Source: Streptomyces sp. NL15-2K (GTDB lineage: Bacteria; Actinomycetota; Actinomycetes; Streptomycetales; Streptomycetaceae). From it: DNA of 64,000 bases. This document shows positions 1 through 7,784 of the stretch, piece by piece. Under the pieces are notes generated by a model. That model was not told the DNA's origin and did no database searches. It saw nothing but the letters and a program-made list of their open reading frames with translations. Every line of letters starts with the position of its first letter. The first letter of the stretch is position 1. Location: positions 8,413,501-8,477,500 of the forward strand of contig NZ_CP130630.1 in the NCBI RefSeq assembly GCF_030551255.1, given 5' to 3'. The position numbers and the translations under genes are program-made.

Positions 1-607
1 GTGCGCCGAAGCGGCCGTAGGCTCCGAATGTCTCGCGCATCCCCGACATGCCGTACGCGCCGAAGCGGCCGTACGACCGGATCCCGGCGCGTGCCGGTGC
101 CGTCGGCCTGTCGTCCCTCGGCCTCAGTGCCACCCCCACCGCCAGCGACGCGATCGTCGGTACCAGCGTCAGCAGGGTCAGGGCCGCCGGCAGCGGCAAG
201 GACTCCTCCGCTGCCAGGAAGTCCGCTGCCGCGCCGTCGAACGGCATGCCCGTCAGGTCTCCGCGGAGGTGGAGGAAGACCAGCAGCGCCAGCATCGAGC
301 CGAGCGTGCAGGACAGGGCCGTCGTCGTCGCCGAGACGGCCATCAGGCGGGCCGGGCCGAGACCGATCGCCGAGAGGCCGGAGCGGGTCTTGGCCGCCGG
401 GTCGGTGCGGGCGACCGCCACGGCGAAGTGGACCGTCGCGGCCAGCGGGGTCGCGCACCAGGCCAGGCGCAGGAGGGAGGCGTCGGCGGAGTCCGGGTGG
501 CTCAGGGCGTAGCCGAGGGTGCACAGGAGGAGGAAGCCCGTGCCGGCGGATGCCGCCACCACCATCAGGCGGCGGAGCTGGACGGCCGGGCGGGCGCTGC
601 GGGTCAC
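1..607 (-). CDS. ABC transporter-associated membrane protein (3' end outside window)
   Basis: The GTG start overlaps the stop of the upstream ATPase gene (GTGA), so the two are translationally coupled and this is probably its membrane partner. The reading frame is open to the window edge, giving 202 codons. Visible are an N-terminal hydrophobic helix (about residues 14-35), a second near residues 50-70, a third near 100-120 and a fourth near 150-170. After the last helix comes an Arg/Gly/Tyr-rich stretch in which YGRFGAYG recurs. The layout would suit a FtsX/MacB-like permease, but no diagnostic motif is visible, so the family is inference. The C-terminus is not in the window. Confidence 0.6.
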   Translation of the reverse strand, partial: MTRSARPAVQLRRLMVVAASAGTGFLLLCTLGYALSHPDSADASLLRLAWCATPLAATVHFAVAVARTDPAAKTRSGLSAIGLGPARLMAVSATTTALSCTLGSMLALLVFLHLRGDLTGMPFDGAAADFLAAEESLPLPAALTLLTLVPTIASLAVGVALRPRDDRPTAPARAGIRSYGRFGAYGMSGMRETFGAYGRFGA

Positions 608-1344
608 GCGGAGAGCGAGCACGTGGCCCGGCCTTCCGTCTCGGTGACCGGGGGCAGGTGAAGGGTCTTCACACGCCGTCCGTCCAGCAGGGACACCGTC
701 CGGTCGGCGTGGGCCGCCGTGTCCGCGTCGTGGGTGGCCAACACCACCGTGATGCCGTGGGAGCGGGCCGCCGTGGTGAGGGTGCGCAGCACCTGGACGC
801 GGTCCTCGCGGTACAGGGGGGCCGTCGGTTCGTCGGCGAACAGCACCGTGGGGGCCGGGGCCAGAGCCCGCGCGACGCACACGCGCTGGCGTTCCGCCTG
901 GCGCAGTTCGTGCGGACGTCTGCGGGTGCTGTCGCCGATGTCCAGGCGCTCCAGCCACTCCATGGCGGCCGTCTTGGCGCGGCGGCGGCTGGTGCCCCGC
1001 AGCATCAGGGGGAGGGCCGCGTTCTCCCAGACGTTCAGCTCGGGGACGAGGGTGGGGACCGGGTCGATCCAGCCGAAGCGGTCGCGGCGCAGGCGCTCGC
1101 GGGCCATCAGCCCCATGGTGTGCACGGGCGCGCTGTTGAACCAGATCTCGCCGCGATGTGCCGGGACCAGACCGGACAGGCACCGCAGCAGGGTCGTCTT
1201 GCCGCTGCCGCGCGGGCCGCCGACGGCGAGGATCTCTCCCTCACGGACGCCGAGCGAGACACCGGCCAGCCCGGGGGAGCCGTCGCGGTGGGTGAAGTGC
1301 AGTGACCGTGCCCAGAGCACGTCGTTGTCCGGCGGGGCCTCCAT
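604..1344 (-). CDS. ABC transporter ATP-binding protein
   Basis: A 246-residue stand-alone ABC ATPase of LolD/MacB-type size. It has a Walker A (GPRGSGKTT, near residue 43), a Walker B (VLFADEPT) and an H-loop (LATHD). The ABC signature, normally LSGGQ, reads LRQAE, so the serine and first glycine that contact the gamma-phosphate of ATP are absent. The ATG is preceded by GAGG at 9 nt. The gene overlaps the downstream membrane protein by 4 bp. The substrate cannot be told. The altered signature could mean a weak ATPase or an asymmetric dimer. Confidence 0.85.
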   Translation of the reverse strand: MEAPPDNDVLWARSLHFTHRDGSPGLAGVSLGVREGEILAVGGPRGSGKTTLLRCLSGLVPAHRGEIWFNSAPVHTMGLMARERLRRDRFGWIDPVPTLVPELNVWENAALPLMLRGTSRRRAKTAAMEWLERLDIGDSTRRRPHELRQAERQRVCVARALAPAPTVLFADEPTAPLYREDRVQVLRTLTTAARSHGITVVLATHDADTAAHADRTVSLLDGRRVKTLHLPPVTETEGRATCSLSA

Positions 1345-1465
1345 GGGCGTACACCTCGTTCAGATCCGTAATTCCCTTTGCCAATCCCCCGTGCGGGGGA
1401 ACGAAGGCAGGGGCGATCGGTTACAGGGCACGCTAAGGATCCGGGGCGGGAACGCCGGACAGCAC

Positions 1466-1514
1466 GCGGCCCGGGACGCACCCATCTCACTCGTACGGGG
1501 GCATCCCGGGCCGC
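1466..1514. terminator. Inverted repeat after the aminotransferase gene
   Basis: Perfect 11-bp arms (GCGGCCCGGGA at 1466-1476 and its complement at 1504-1514) are separated by 27 bp. They lie just beyond the stop of the leftward aminotransferase gene, in the 184-bp gap before the ABC operon. No T-run follows, which is usual for Streptomyces. Confidence 0.45.
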
Positions 1515-1528
1515 GGAATCGCCGGAGG

Positions 1529-2902
1529 CTACAGCTTCGTCCACGCCTCCGTGAGCGTCGCGCGCAGGATCTGCTCGATCTCGTCGAACGTGTCCTGGTT
1601 GGAGATCAGCGGCGGCGCCAGCTGGACGACCGGGTCGCCGCGGTCGTCGGCACGGCAGTACAGGCCGTTGTCGAAGAGGGCCTTGGAGAGGAAGCCGTAG
1701 AGGATCCGCTCCGTCTCCTCCGCGTCGAAGGACTCCTTCGTCGCCTTGTCCTTCACCAGCTCGATGCCGTAGAAGAAGCCGTTGCCGCGCACGTCGCCCA
1801 CGATCGGCAGGTCGTGCAGCTTCTCCAGGGTGGCGCGGAACGCGCCCTCGTTGTCGAGCACGTGCTGGTTGAGGCCCTCGCGCTCGAACAGGTCGAGGTT
1901 CGCCACGCCCACGGCCGCGGAGACCGGGTGACCGCCGAAGGTGTAGCCGTGCAGGAAGGTGTTGTCGCCCTTGTAGAACGGCTCGGCGAGGCGGTCCGAG
2001 ATGACGCACGCGCCTATCGGGGAGTAGCCCGAGGTCATGCCCTTGGCGCAGGTGATCATGTCCGGGACGTAGCCGAACTTGTCGCAGGCGAACATCGTGC
2101 CCAGGCGGCCGAACGCGCAGATGACCTCGTCCGACACCAGCAGCACGTCGTACTGGTCGCAGATCTCGCGCACTCGCCGGAAGTAGCCGGGCGGGGGCGG
2201 GAAGCAGCCGCCGGCGTTCTGCACCGGCTCCAGGAAGACCGCGGCGACCGTCTCCGGCCCCTCCATCAGGATCTGCTGCTCGATCTGCTCGGCGGCCCAG
2301 CGGCCGAAGGCCTCCGGGTCGTCACCGAACAGGGGCGCCCGGTAGATGTTCGTGTTCGGGACCTTGTGCGCACCCGGCACCAGCGGCTCGAAGGGGGCCT
2401 TCAGGCCCGGCAGGCCGGTGATGGACAGGGCGCCCTGCGGGGTGCCGTGGTAGGCGACCGCGCGGGAGATCACCTTGTACTTGGTGGGCTTGCCGACCAG
2501 CTTGAAGTACTGCTTGGCGAGTTTCCAGGCGGTCTCGACCGCCTCGCCGCCGCCGGTGGTGAAGAAGACCTTGTTGAGGTCGCCCGGCGCGTACTGCGCG
2601 AGGCGCTCCGCCAGCTCCACGGCCTTCGGGTGGGCGTAGGACCACACCGGGAAGAACGCCAGCTCCTGCGCCTGCTTGGACGCGGTCTCGGCCAGCTCCG
2701 TGCGGCCGTGACCGGCCTGGACCACGAACAGACCCGCGAGACCGTCGAGGTAGCGCTTGCCCTTGTCGTCGTAGATGTAGGTGCCCTCGCCGCGGACGAT
2801 GGTGGGGACGGGCGAGTGCTCGTACGAGGACATGCGGGTGAAGTGCATCCACAGGTGGTCGTACGCGGTCCGGCTGAGGTCCTTGGGGCTGTCGCTGCTC
2901 AC
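1529..2902 (-). CDS. PLP-dependent class III aminotransferase (polyamine/GABA type)
   Basis: A 457-residue class III aminotransferase. The PLP lysine lies in CAKGMTSGYSP (K287) and the cofactor aspartate in LLVSDEV. It resembles the putrescine/GABA-pyruvate transaminases found in actinomycete polyamine clusters. I chose the GTG 2 bp after the stop of the Lrp gene (reading SSDSPKDLS) because translation upstream overlaps the regulator. The Lrp gene is immediately upstream on the same strand and an aldehyde dehydrogenase is divergent, so the pair likely converts a diamine to an aldehyde and then to an acid. The exact amine substrate is inferred from context. Confidence 0.88.
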   Translation of the reverse strand: MSSDSPKDLSRTAYDHLWMHFTRMSSYEHSPVPTIVRGEGTYIYDDKGKRYLDGLAGLFVVQAGHGRTELAETASKQAQELAFFPVWSYAHPKAVELAERLAQYAPGDLNKVFFTTGGGEAVETAWKLAKQYFKLVGKPTKYKVISRAVAYHGTPQGALSITGLPGLKAPFEPLVPGAHKVPNTNIYRAPLFGDDPEAFGRWAAEQIEQQILMEGPETVAAVFLEPVQNAGGCFPPPPGYFRRVREICDQYDVLLVSDEVICAFGRLGTMFACDKFGYVPDMITCAKGMTSGYSPIGACVISDRLAEPFYKGDNTFLHGYTFGGHPVSAAVGVANLDLFEREGLNQHVLDNEGAFRATLEKLHDLPIVGDVRGNGFFYGIELVKDKATKESFDAEETERILYGFLSKALFDNGLYCRADDRGDPVVQLAPPLISNQDTFDEIEQILRATLTEAWTKL

Positions 2903-2904
2903 GG

Positions 2905-3429
2905 TTATCGGGTTCCCCACATGTAGGTCTGCTTCTTGAGCTTGAGGTAGACGAAGCTCTCGGTGGAGCGCACTCCGGGGATGGCGCGCATGCGTTTGTT
3001 GATGACGTCCAGGAGGTGGTCGTCGTCCTCGCAGACGATCTCCACCATCAGGTCGAAGGAGCCCGCGGTCATCACCACGTACTCGCATTCGGACATGGCG
3101 CTCAGCGCGTCGGCCACGGACTCCGCGTCGCCCTCGACGTTGACGCCGACCATCGCCTGGCGGCGGAAGCCCACGGTGAGCGGGTCCGTGACGGCGACGA
3201 TCTGCATCACGCCCTGGTCGAGCAGCTTCTGGACGCGCTGGCGCACGGCCGCCTCGGACAGGCCGACGGCCTTGCCGATGGCGGCGTACGGCCGGCGGCC
3301 GTCCTCCTGGAGCTGCTCGATGATGGCGAGGGAGACGGCATCCAGGTGCGGGGTGCCGTTCCTGGACTCGCGGGAGTCCCGGGAGTCCCTGGGGTCTGCG
3401 CTTCGACTGGCCACGACGTCACTGTGCAC
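2905..3429 (-). CDS. Lrp/AsnC family transcriptional regulator
   Basis: A 174-residue Lrp/AsnC protein. The N-terminal winged helix-turn-helix covers about residues 30-75 (LDAVSLAIIEQLQEDGRRPY through AAVRQRVQKLL) and a C-terminal RAM ligand domain follows (GSFDLMVEIVC). I placed the start at a GTG (VHSDVVAS). A TTG seven codons upstream also extends the frame. The N-terminal tail contains the short repeat DSRDSRESR, from a 9-bp DNA duplication. It sits between the aminotransferase (same strand, 2 bp apart) and a divergent aldehyde dehydrogenase, so it is the obvious local regulator, probably sensing an amine or amino acid. Confidence 0.88.
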   Translation of the reverse strand: MHSDVVASRSADPRDSRDSRESRNGTPHLDAVSLAIIEQLQEDGRRPYAAIGKAVGLSEAAVRQRVQKLLDQGVMQIVAVTDPLTVGFRRQAMVGVNVEGDAESVADALSAMSECEYVVMTAGSFDLMVEIVCEDDDHLLDVINKRMRAIPGVRSTESFVYLKLKKQTYMWGTR

Positions 3430-3524
3430 GACGTCTCGACAATTTCGCAAGGCTCCATCGATGAAATTCGTTGTTTACGTGAGTGAGACCTGCGGATTTC
3501 GCAGCGTTGGCGCGATCGGGGCTG

Positions 3525-3552
3525 TTGAAAACGTGGGACGGCCGACTAGGGT
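3525..3552 (+). promoter_or_regulatory. Candidate promoter of the aldehyde dehydrogenase gene
   Basis: TTGAAA (3525-3530) and TAGGGT (3547-3552), 16 bp apart, lie in the 168-bp divergent gap and would start transcription about 40 nt before the GTG at 3598. On the regulator side the same gap contains A/T-rich half-sites (AATTTCGC and GATGAAATTCG, about 3440-3475) that could be Lrp contacts. This is inspection only. Confidence 0.4.
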
Positions 3553-3597
3553 GGGTGTCTCAAGGAATGGACAGTTCGACCTGACAGGAGGCCGGCA

Positions 3598-5034
3598 GTG
3601 AGCGAGCTTCGTCGTCTGCGCAACTACATCGACGGTGAGTTCCGGGACGCCGCCGACGGACGGACCACCGAGGTGGTCAACCCCGCGACGGGCGAGGCGT
3701 ACGCGACCGCGCCGCTGTCCGGGCAGGCGGACGTCGACGCCGCGATGGCGGCCGCCGCCGCGGCCTTCCCCGGCTGGCGCGACACCACCCCCGCCGAGCG
3801 CCAGAAGGCCCTCCTGAAGATCGCGGACGCGTTCGAGGAGCGCGCCGAGGAGCTCATCGCGGCCGAGGTGGAGAACACGGGCAAGCCGGTCGGGCTGACC
3901 CGCTCCGAGGAGATCCCGCCGATGGTCGACCAGATCCGCTTCTTCGCGGGCGCGGCCCGGATGCTGGAGGGGCGCAGCGCCGGCGAGTACATGGAGGGGC
4001 TCACCTCGATCGTCCGCCGCGAGCCGGTCGGCGTCTGCGCGCAGGTCGCGCCGTGGAACTACCCGATGATGATGGCCGTGTGGAAGTTCGCCCCGGCGAT
4101 CGCGGCGGGCAACACGGTCGTGCTGAAGCCGTCCGACACCACCCCCGCCTCCACCGTCCTCATCGCGGACATCCTCGGCTCGATCCTCCCCAAGGGCGTC
4201 TTCAACGTCCTGTGCGGCGACCGCGAGACCGGCCGCCTGATGGTCGAGCACCCGACCCCGGCGATGGCCTCCATCACCGGCTCCGTCCGGGCCGGCATGC
4301 AGGTCGCCGAGGCCGCGTCCAAGGACGTCAAGCGGGTCCACCTGGAGCTGGGCGGCAAGGCGCCGGTCGTCGTCTTCGAGGACACCGACATCGCCAAGGC
4401 CGTCGAGGACATCTCGGTCGCGGGCTTCTTCAACGCCGGCCAGGACTGTACGGCCGCCTGCCGCGTCCTCGTCCACGAGGCCATCCACGACGAGTTCGTC
4501 TCCGCGCTCGCCAAGGCCGCCGCCGACACCAAGACCGGCCGGCCGGACGACGAGGACGTGCTCTACGGCCCCCTCAACAACCCCAACCAGCTCGCGCAGG
4601 TCGAGGGCTTCATCAACCGCCTGCCCGCCCACGCGCGCGTGGAGACCGGCGGCAAGCGCGTGGGTGAGCAGGGGTACTTCTTCGCCCCGACCGTCGTCTC
4701 CGGCGTCAAGCAGGACGACGAGATCATCCAGAAGGAGGTCTTCGGGCCGGTCATCACCGTCCAGTCCTTCTCCGACGAGGACCAAGCCGTGCTGTGGGCC
4801 AACGGCGTCGAGTACGCCCTCGCCTCCTCGGTGTGGACCAAGGACCACTCCCGCGCGATGCGGATGTCGAAGAAGCTCGACTTCGGCTGCGTGTGGATCA
4901 ACACCCACATCCCGCTGGTCGCCGAGATGCCGCACGGCGGCTTCAAGAAGTCCGGCTACGGCAAGGACCTGTCGGCGTACGGCTTCGACGACTACACGCG
5001 GATCAAGCACGTGATGACGTCGCTGGACGCGTGA
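3598..5034 (+). CDS. Aldehyde dehydrogenase, gamma-aminobutyraldehyde type
   Basis: A 478-residue NAD(P)-dependent aldehyde dehydrogenase of the PuuC/PatD/betaine-aldehyde group. The catalytic cysteine is in GQDCTAAC (C284) and the general-base glutamate in ELGGK (E250); PWNYP marks the cofactor region. The GTG start has AGGAGG 7 nt upstream. It is divergent from the Lrp-aminotransferase pair. Known relatives oxidise 4-aminobutanal to GABA, which fits the later GabT and the polyamine importer. A second enzyme of the same type is encoded at 13,152, so the two may differ in substrate or regulation. Confidence 0.88.
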   Translation: MSELRRLRNYIDGEFRDAADGRTTEVVNPATGEAYATAPLSGQADVDAAMAAAAAAFPGWRDTTPAERQKALLKIADAFEERAEELIAAEVENTGKPVGLTRSEEIPPMVDQIRFFAGAARMLEGRSAGEYMEGLTSIVRREPVGVCAQVAPWNYPMMMAVWKFAPAIAAGNTVVLKPSDTTPASTVLIADILGSILPKGVFNVLCGDRETGRLMVEHPTPAMASITGSVRAGMQVAEAASKDVKRVHLELGGKAPVVVFEDTDIAKAVEDISVAGFFNAGQDCTAACRVLVHEAIHDEFVSALAKAAADTKTGRPDDEDVLYGPLNNPNQLAQVEGFINRLPAHARVETGGKRVGEQGYFFAPTVVSGVKQDDEIIQKEVFGPVITVQSFSDEDQAVLWANGVEYALASSVWTKDHSRAMRMSKKLDFGCVWINTHIPLVAEMPHGGFKKSGYGKDLSAYGFDDYTRIKHVMTSLDA

Positions 5035-5061
5035 GCCTCCGGCGGTCCGACGGACACGGGC

Positions 5062-5095
5062 GCGGCCCCGGACGGGAAGTTCCGTCCGGGGCCGC
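5062..5095. terminator. Strong hairpin terminator
   Basis: Perfect 14-bp arms (GCGGCCCCGGACGG at 5062-5075, complement at 5082-5095) around a 6-nt loop, starting 28 bp after the aldehyde dehydrogenase stop. Confidence 0.75.
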
Positions 5096-5139
5096 GGTGT
5101 TCCCCCTCCGAGGTCGTGGGGCTGTAGCAGACTTGTGGT

Positions 5140-5754
5140 GTGAGCGACTTGTCGCGGGATGTATCGCAGGACGTATCGCGGGATGCATCGCAGGACGTAT
5201 CGCAGAGTGAACAGGTGGGCGGAGCCGTCACCTTGGGGCTGCTGGCGGTCTGGGCCCTGCACGACGCCGAGGAGTTGGCCACCCTGCCGGGCTGGCTGCG
5301 GCGCAACGTGCCCGCCCTGCGCGAGCGTTTCCCGGCCGTGCCGGAGGCGGTGTGGCGCCGGGCCGAGTCGATCGACGCACGTGAATTCGGCGTGGCCGTG
5401 GGGGTGATGGCCGCGATCGTCGCGGCCGTGTCGGCGGCCGGCCACGCCACGGGCGGACGGTCGGCCGCCTATCAGACCGCGCTCAACGGCTTCGGCCTGC
5501 ACGGGCTGGTCCACCTGGCGCAGGCGGCGGCCGTACGCGGCTACACACCCGGTGCCGCGACCTCGCCCCTCCTGGTCGTCCCGTTCACCCTCTGGGCGCG
5601 CGGGCGGCTGCGTCGCGCCGGCGTGCTGCGTCCCGCCCGTCCCCGTGACCTCGCGCTCGGCCTCGGTCTGGCCGGTGCGGCCACGGTCGCGTCGCATGCG
5701 GTGGCGCGGCGTGTGCTCGGACGGAAGGGGCAGTGCGTGGAGAAACGTTTTTGA
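5140..5754 (+). CDS. HXXEE domain membrane protein
   Basis: A 204-residue membrane protein of the HXXEE family. It has the name motif HDAEE (about residue 40), a second GLHGLVHLAQ motif, and four or five hydrophobic helices. Its N-terminus is a four-residue repeat (SRDV/SQDV/SRDA/SQDV) from a 12-bp tandem repeat at 5152-5205. A GTG at 5140 is used here, but a start after the repeat is possible. Family members often sit beside TetR regulators, and the biochemical role is unknown. The stop codon lies inside the 14-bp palindrome that is part of the next gene's promoter. Confidence 0.72.
   Translation: MSDLSRDVSQDVSRDASQDVSQSEQVGGAVTLGLLAVWALHDAEELATLPGWLRRNVPALRERFPAVPEAVWRRAESIDAREFGVAVGVMAAIVAAVSAAGHATGGRSAAYQTALNGFGLHGLVHLAQAAAVRGYTPGAATSPLLVVPFTLWARGRLRRAGVLRPARPRDLALGLGLAGAATVASHAVARRVLGRKGQCVEKRF
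5152..5205. repeat. 12-bp tandem repeat, about 4.5 copies
   Basis: Units of the form TCGCRGGAYGYA repeat head to tail at the 5' end of the HXXEE gene. They encode S-[RQ]-D-[VA]. Alternate units are identical, so the array grew by duplication of a 24-bp dimer. Confidence 0.85.
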
Positions 5755-5779
5755 ACATGTTCAACTCCAGGCGTACGCT
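5751..5779 (+). promoter_or_regulatory. Palindromic operator over a leaderless-type promoter
   Basis: TTGAACATGTTCAA (5751-5764) is a perfect 14-bp palindrome. Its first six bases also read as a -35 box. TACGCT (5774-5779) follows after exactly 17 bp, putting the expected transcript start at or next to the ATG at 5786, which lacks a Shine-Dalgarno. A TetR-type dimer bound here would block -35 recognition. No regulator gene is adjacent. Confidence 0.6.
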
Positions 5780-5785
5780 GCCGCC

Positions 5786-6307
5786 ATGAGCGACAGAGCC
5801 GCCCTCCTCAAGGGCATCCGCGCATGGCTGGTCTTCTTCGTCGTCTGCCTGGTGCTCAGCGGCGCCACGGCCTTCCCCCTGGTCCATGAAGTGCGCTGGA
5901 CCGAGGACCTGCTCCGGGCGCTGTCGGTCCCGGAGCACCTCCCCGCCCTGATGGAGTGGATCGAGCGCGTCCGGCGCGGACTGGACACCGCTGACGCCGA
6001 CTATCCCTTCCTCCTCCACGGCACCGACTGGCTGGCCTTCGCGCACCTCGTCATCGCCGTCGCCTTCTACGGCCCCTATCGCGACCCCGTCCGCAACATA
6101 TGGGTCGTCGAGTTCGGGATGATCGCCTGTGCCGGGATCGTCCCGCTCGCGCTGATCTGCGGGCCGATCCGGGGGATCCCCTTCTGGTGGAGCGTGCTCG
6201 ACATGGCGTTCGGGGTCTTCGGGGTGCTCCCGCTGTACGTCGTACGGAAGAAGATCAAGCGGCTGGAGGGGCTGACCTTGAACGCGGGGCTCGTGCCCGC
6301 TACTTGA
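5786..6307 (+). CDS. Conserved membrane protein of unknown function
   Basis: A 173-residue protein with four hydrophobic segments: about residues 11-31 (AWLVFFVVCLVLSG), 77-95, 107-125 and 132-151. A charged region containing a WIERVRRGLD motif lies between the first two. The C-terminus is basic (VVRKKIKRLEG). The ATG at 5786 is chosen because it sits at the predicted transcript start of the promoter at 5751-5779. There is no ribosome site, so leaderless translation is likely. The 3' end overlaps the convergent serine hydrolase gene by 8 bp. I do not recognise a function. Confidence 0.72.
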   Translation: MSDRAALLKGIRAWLVFFVVCLVLSGATAFPLVHEVRWTEDLLRALSVPEHLPALMEWIERVRRGLDTADADYPFLLHGTDWLAFAHLVIAVAFYGPYRDPVRNIWVVEFGMIACAGIVPLALICGPIRGIPFWWSVLDMAFGVFGVLPLYVVRKKIKRLEGLTLNAGLVPAT

Positions 6308-7523
6308 GCGCCGCCCGCGCGATCCGCTCGGTCACCGGGTTCATGCCCTCGCTCTTCGCGTCCGTCGCGCCCACGGAGACGACCAGCGTGCGCGACAGGT
6401 CTCGGGTCGCCACGATGGCCGAGCCGTAGCCGTAGCGGGCGCCCGACTTGAGCCAGTAGACCCGGCCCTCGAGCTCCAAGCGCTGCAGACCGGCGCTCAT
6501 GGTGGCGCCCTTGACGCCCTTCGGCAGCGTGAACATCTCCTTCAGCTGCGGCCGGGGGACCAGGTCGCCGCGGAACAGGCGGGTCAGCAGGCGCTCCAGG
6601 TCCGCGGTCGTGGAGATCATGTCGCCGACCGCCCATTTGTCCGCCTGGTTCCAGTCCGTCACGTCCACGAACTCCGTCGTGCCGTCGGCCCGCTTCACGG
6701 CCTGGTAGCCGTGGTTGTGCGGGCCCCGGATGGTCGGGTCGGTGCCGGGGAAGTACGTGTCCCGCATCCTGGCGGGCAGCAGGACGCGCCGGGTGGCCTC
6801 CGAGGCGTACGAGTGCCCCGTCACCTTCTCGATCAGCAGGCCGAGGATCGTGTAGTTGATGTTCAGGTAGTGCTGCTTGCGGCCCGGGCGGAACTCCGGT
6901 CCCTTCGCCACCGCCGACGCGACGACCTCCTGGGGCGTCAGCGTGTCGAAGCGGTGCGCGTACACCTCGTCGAAGGTGTTCCCGAGGGCTCTGCCCGGCT
7001 GGATGCCGCTGGTGTGGTTCAGCAGCTGCCGTACGGTGATCGGCCTGAAGTCGCGCGTCAACAGCCCCGGGAGGTAGTGCTGCACGGGCTTGTCCAGGCG
7101 GATCTCGCCCGCTGCCGCGAGCTGCAGGACGACGGCCGCCGTCACCACCTTCGTCGTCGACCCCGCCCGGAAGCGGGCGTCCGGGTCCGCCGCCCGGCCG
7201 CTCGCCAGGTCGTGCACGCCCGCGCTGGCGTGCCAGGTGCCGTCGGTGCCGCCGACCCGGACGAGGGCCGCGGTGGCGTCCTGGTCCGGGATGTCCTTCA
7301 GTGCGTCTTTGAGGGCATTGGTGTCCAGACCGGTCGTCGTGGCGTCCAGGCCGCTCGTCGTGGTGTGCGCGGCCGTCGGAGCGGAGGCCGCGAACGCGGG
7401 CGCGGCCAGCGGGCCGGCGCCCAGGGCGAGGACGAGGGAGGCGGTGAGGACGGTGGTGCGGCGACGGGCGCGCATGCGGCGGCTCCAGAGGTCGACGGAT
7501 GTACGGGATGTGTTGGTGATCAT
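6300..7523 (-). CDS. Secreted serine hydrolase (beta-lactamase / D-Ala-D-Ala carboxypeptidase family)
   Basis: A 407-residue exported penicillin-binding-fold hydrolase. A basic N-terminus and a hydrophobic segment end near AFA-A (about residue 46). The catalytic SxxK is STTK (S122-K125), the YxN is in HYLNINY, and the third motif is KSGARYGYG. Relatives are Streptomyces R61-type carboxypeptidases and class C-like esterases, acting outside the membrane on peptidoglycan peptides or esters. The start is ATG 7523 with a weak ACAGG upstream. It is divergent from the sigma factor gene and convergent, with an 8-bp overlap, to the membrane protein gene. Confidence 0.85.
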   Translation of the reverse strand: MITNTSRTSVDLWSRRMRARRRTTVLTASLVLALGAGPLAAPAFAASAPTAAHTTTSGLDATTTGLDTNALKDALKDIPDQDATAALVRVGGTDGTWHASAGVHDLASGRAADPDARFRAGSTTKVVTAAVVLQLAAAGEIRLDKPVQHYLPGLLTRDFRPITVRQLLNHTSGIQPGRALGNTFDEVYAHRFDTLTPQEVVASAVAKGPEFRPGRKQHYLNINYTILGLLIEKVTGHSYASEATRRVLLPARMRDTYFPGTDPTIRGPHNHGYQAVKRADGTTEFVDVTDWNQADKWAVGDMISTTADLERLLTRLFRGDLVPRPQLKEMFTLPKGVKGATMSAGLQRLELEGRVYWLKSGARYGYGSAIVATRDLSRTLVVSVGATDAKSEGMNPVTERIARAALK

Positions 7524-7784
7524 CCTGTGGCCGTACGGTGTCTCCCGGATCGTCGGCAAGGAGGGCACCGGACCCTGGCTGAACCCGGAGCAAGTGCGGT
7601 GACGGGCAAGGGTGTTGTGGGGGAGTGCCCCTAAGGGACCCCGAAGCCCCCCTCGAAAAACTGTTATCGCGGACACCTTCACGTCGTCTCCACGCTGTGA
7701 CGCCCGACATAACCATGACCCCCGGCCCGCCTGAGAGGGTGCGTGCGGAGACAACGTGAGAGAAAGCGCGACGGAGAGGACGAC

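Noticed and set aside
1..2926. Very long open frames on the plus strand across the first 3 kb
   Set aside because: They are antisense to well-supported genes (ABC ATPase, aminotransferase). The translations are Arg/Ala/Gly-rich with no domain, the usual shadow of high-GC codon bias.
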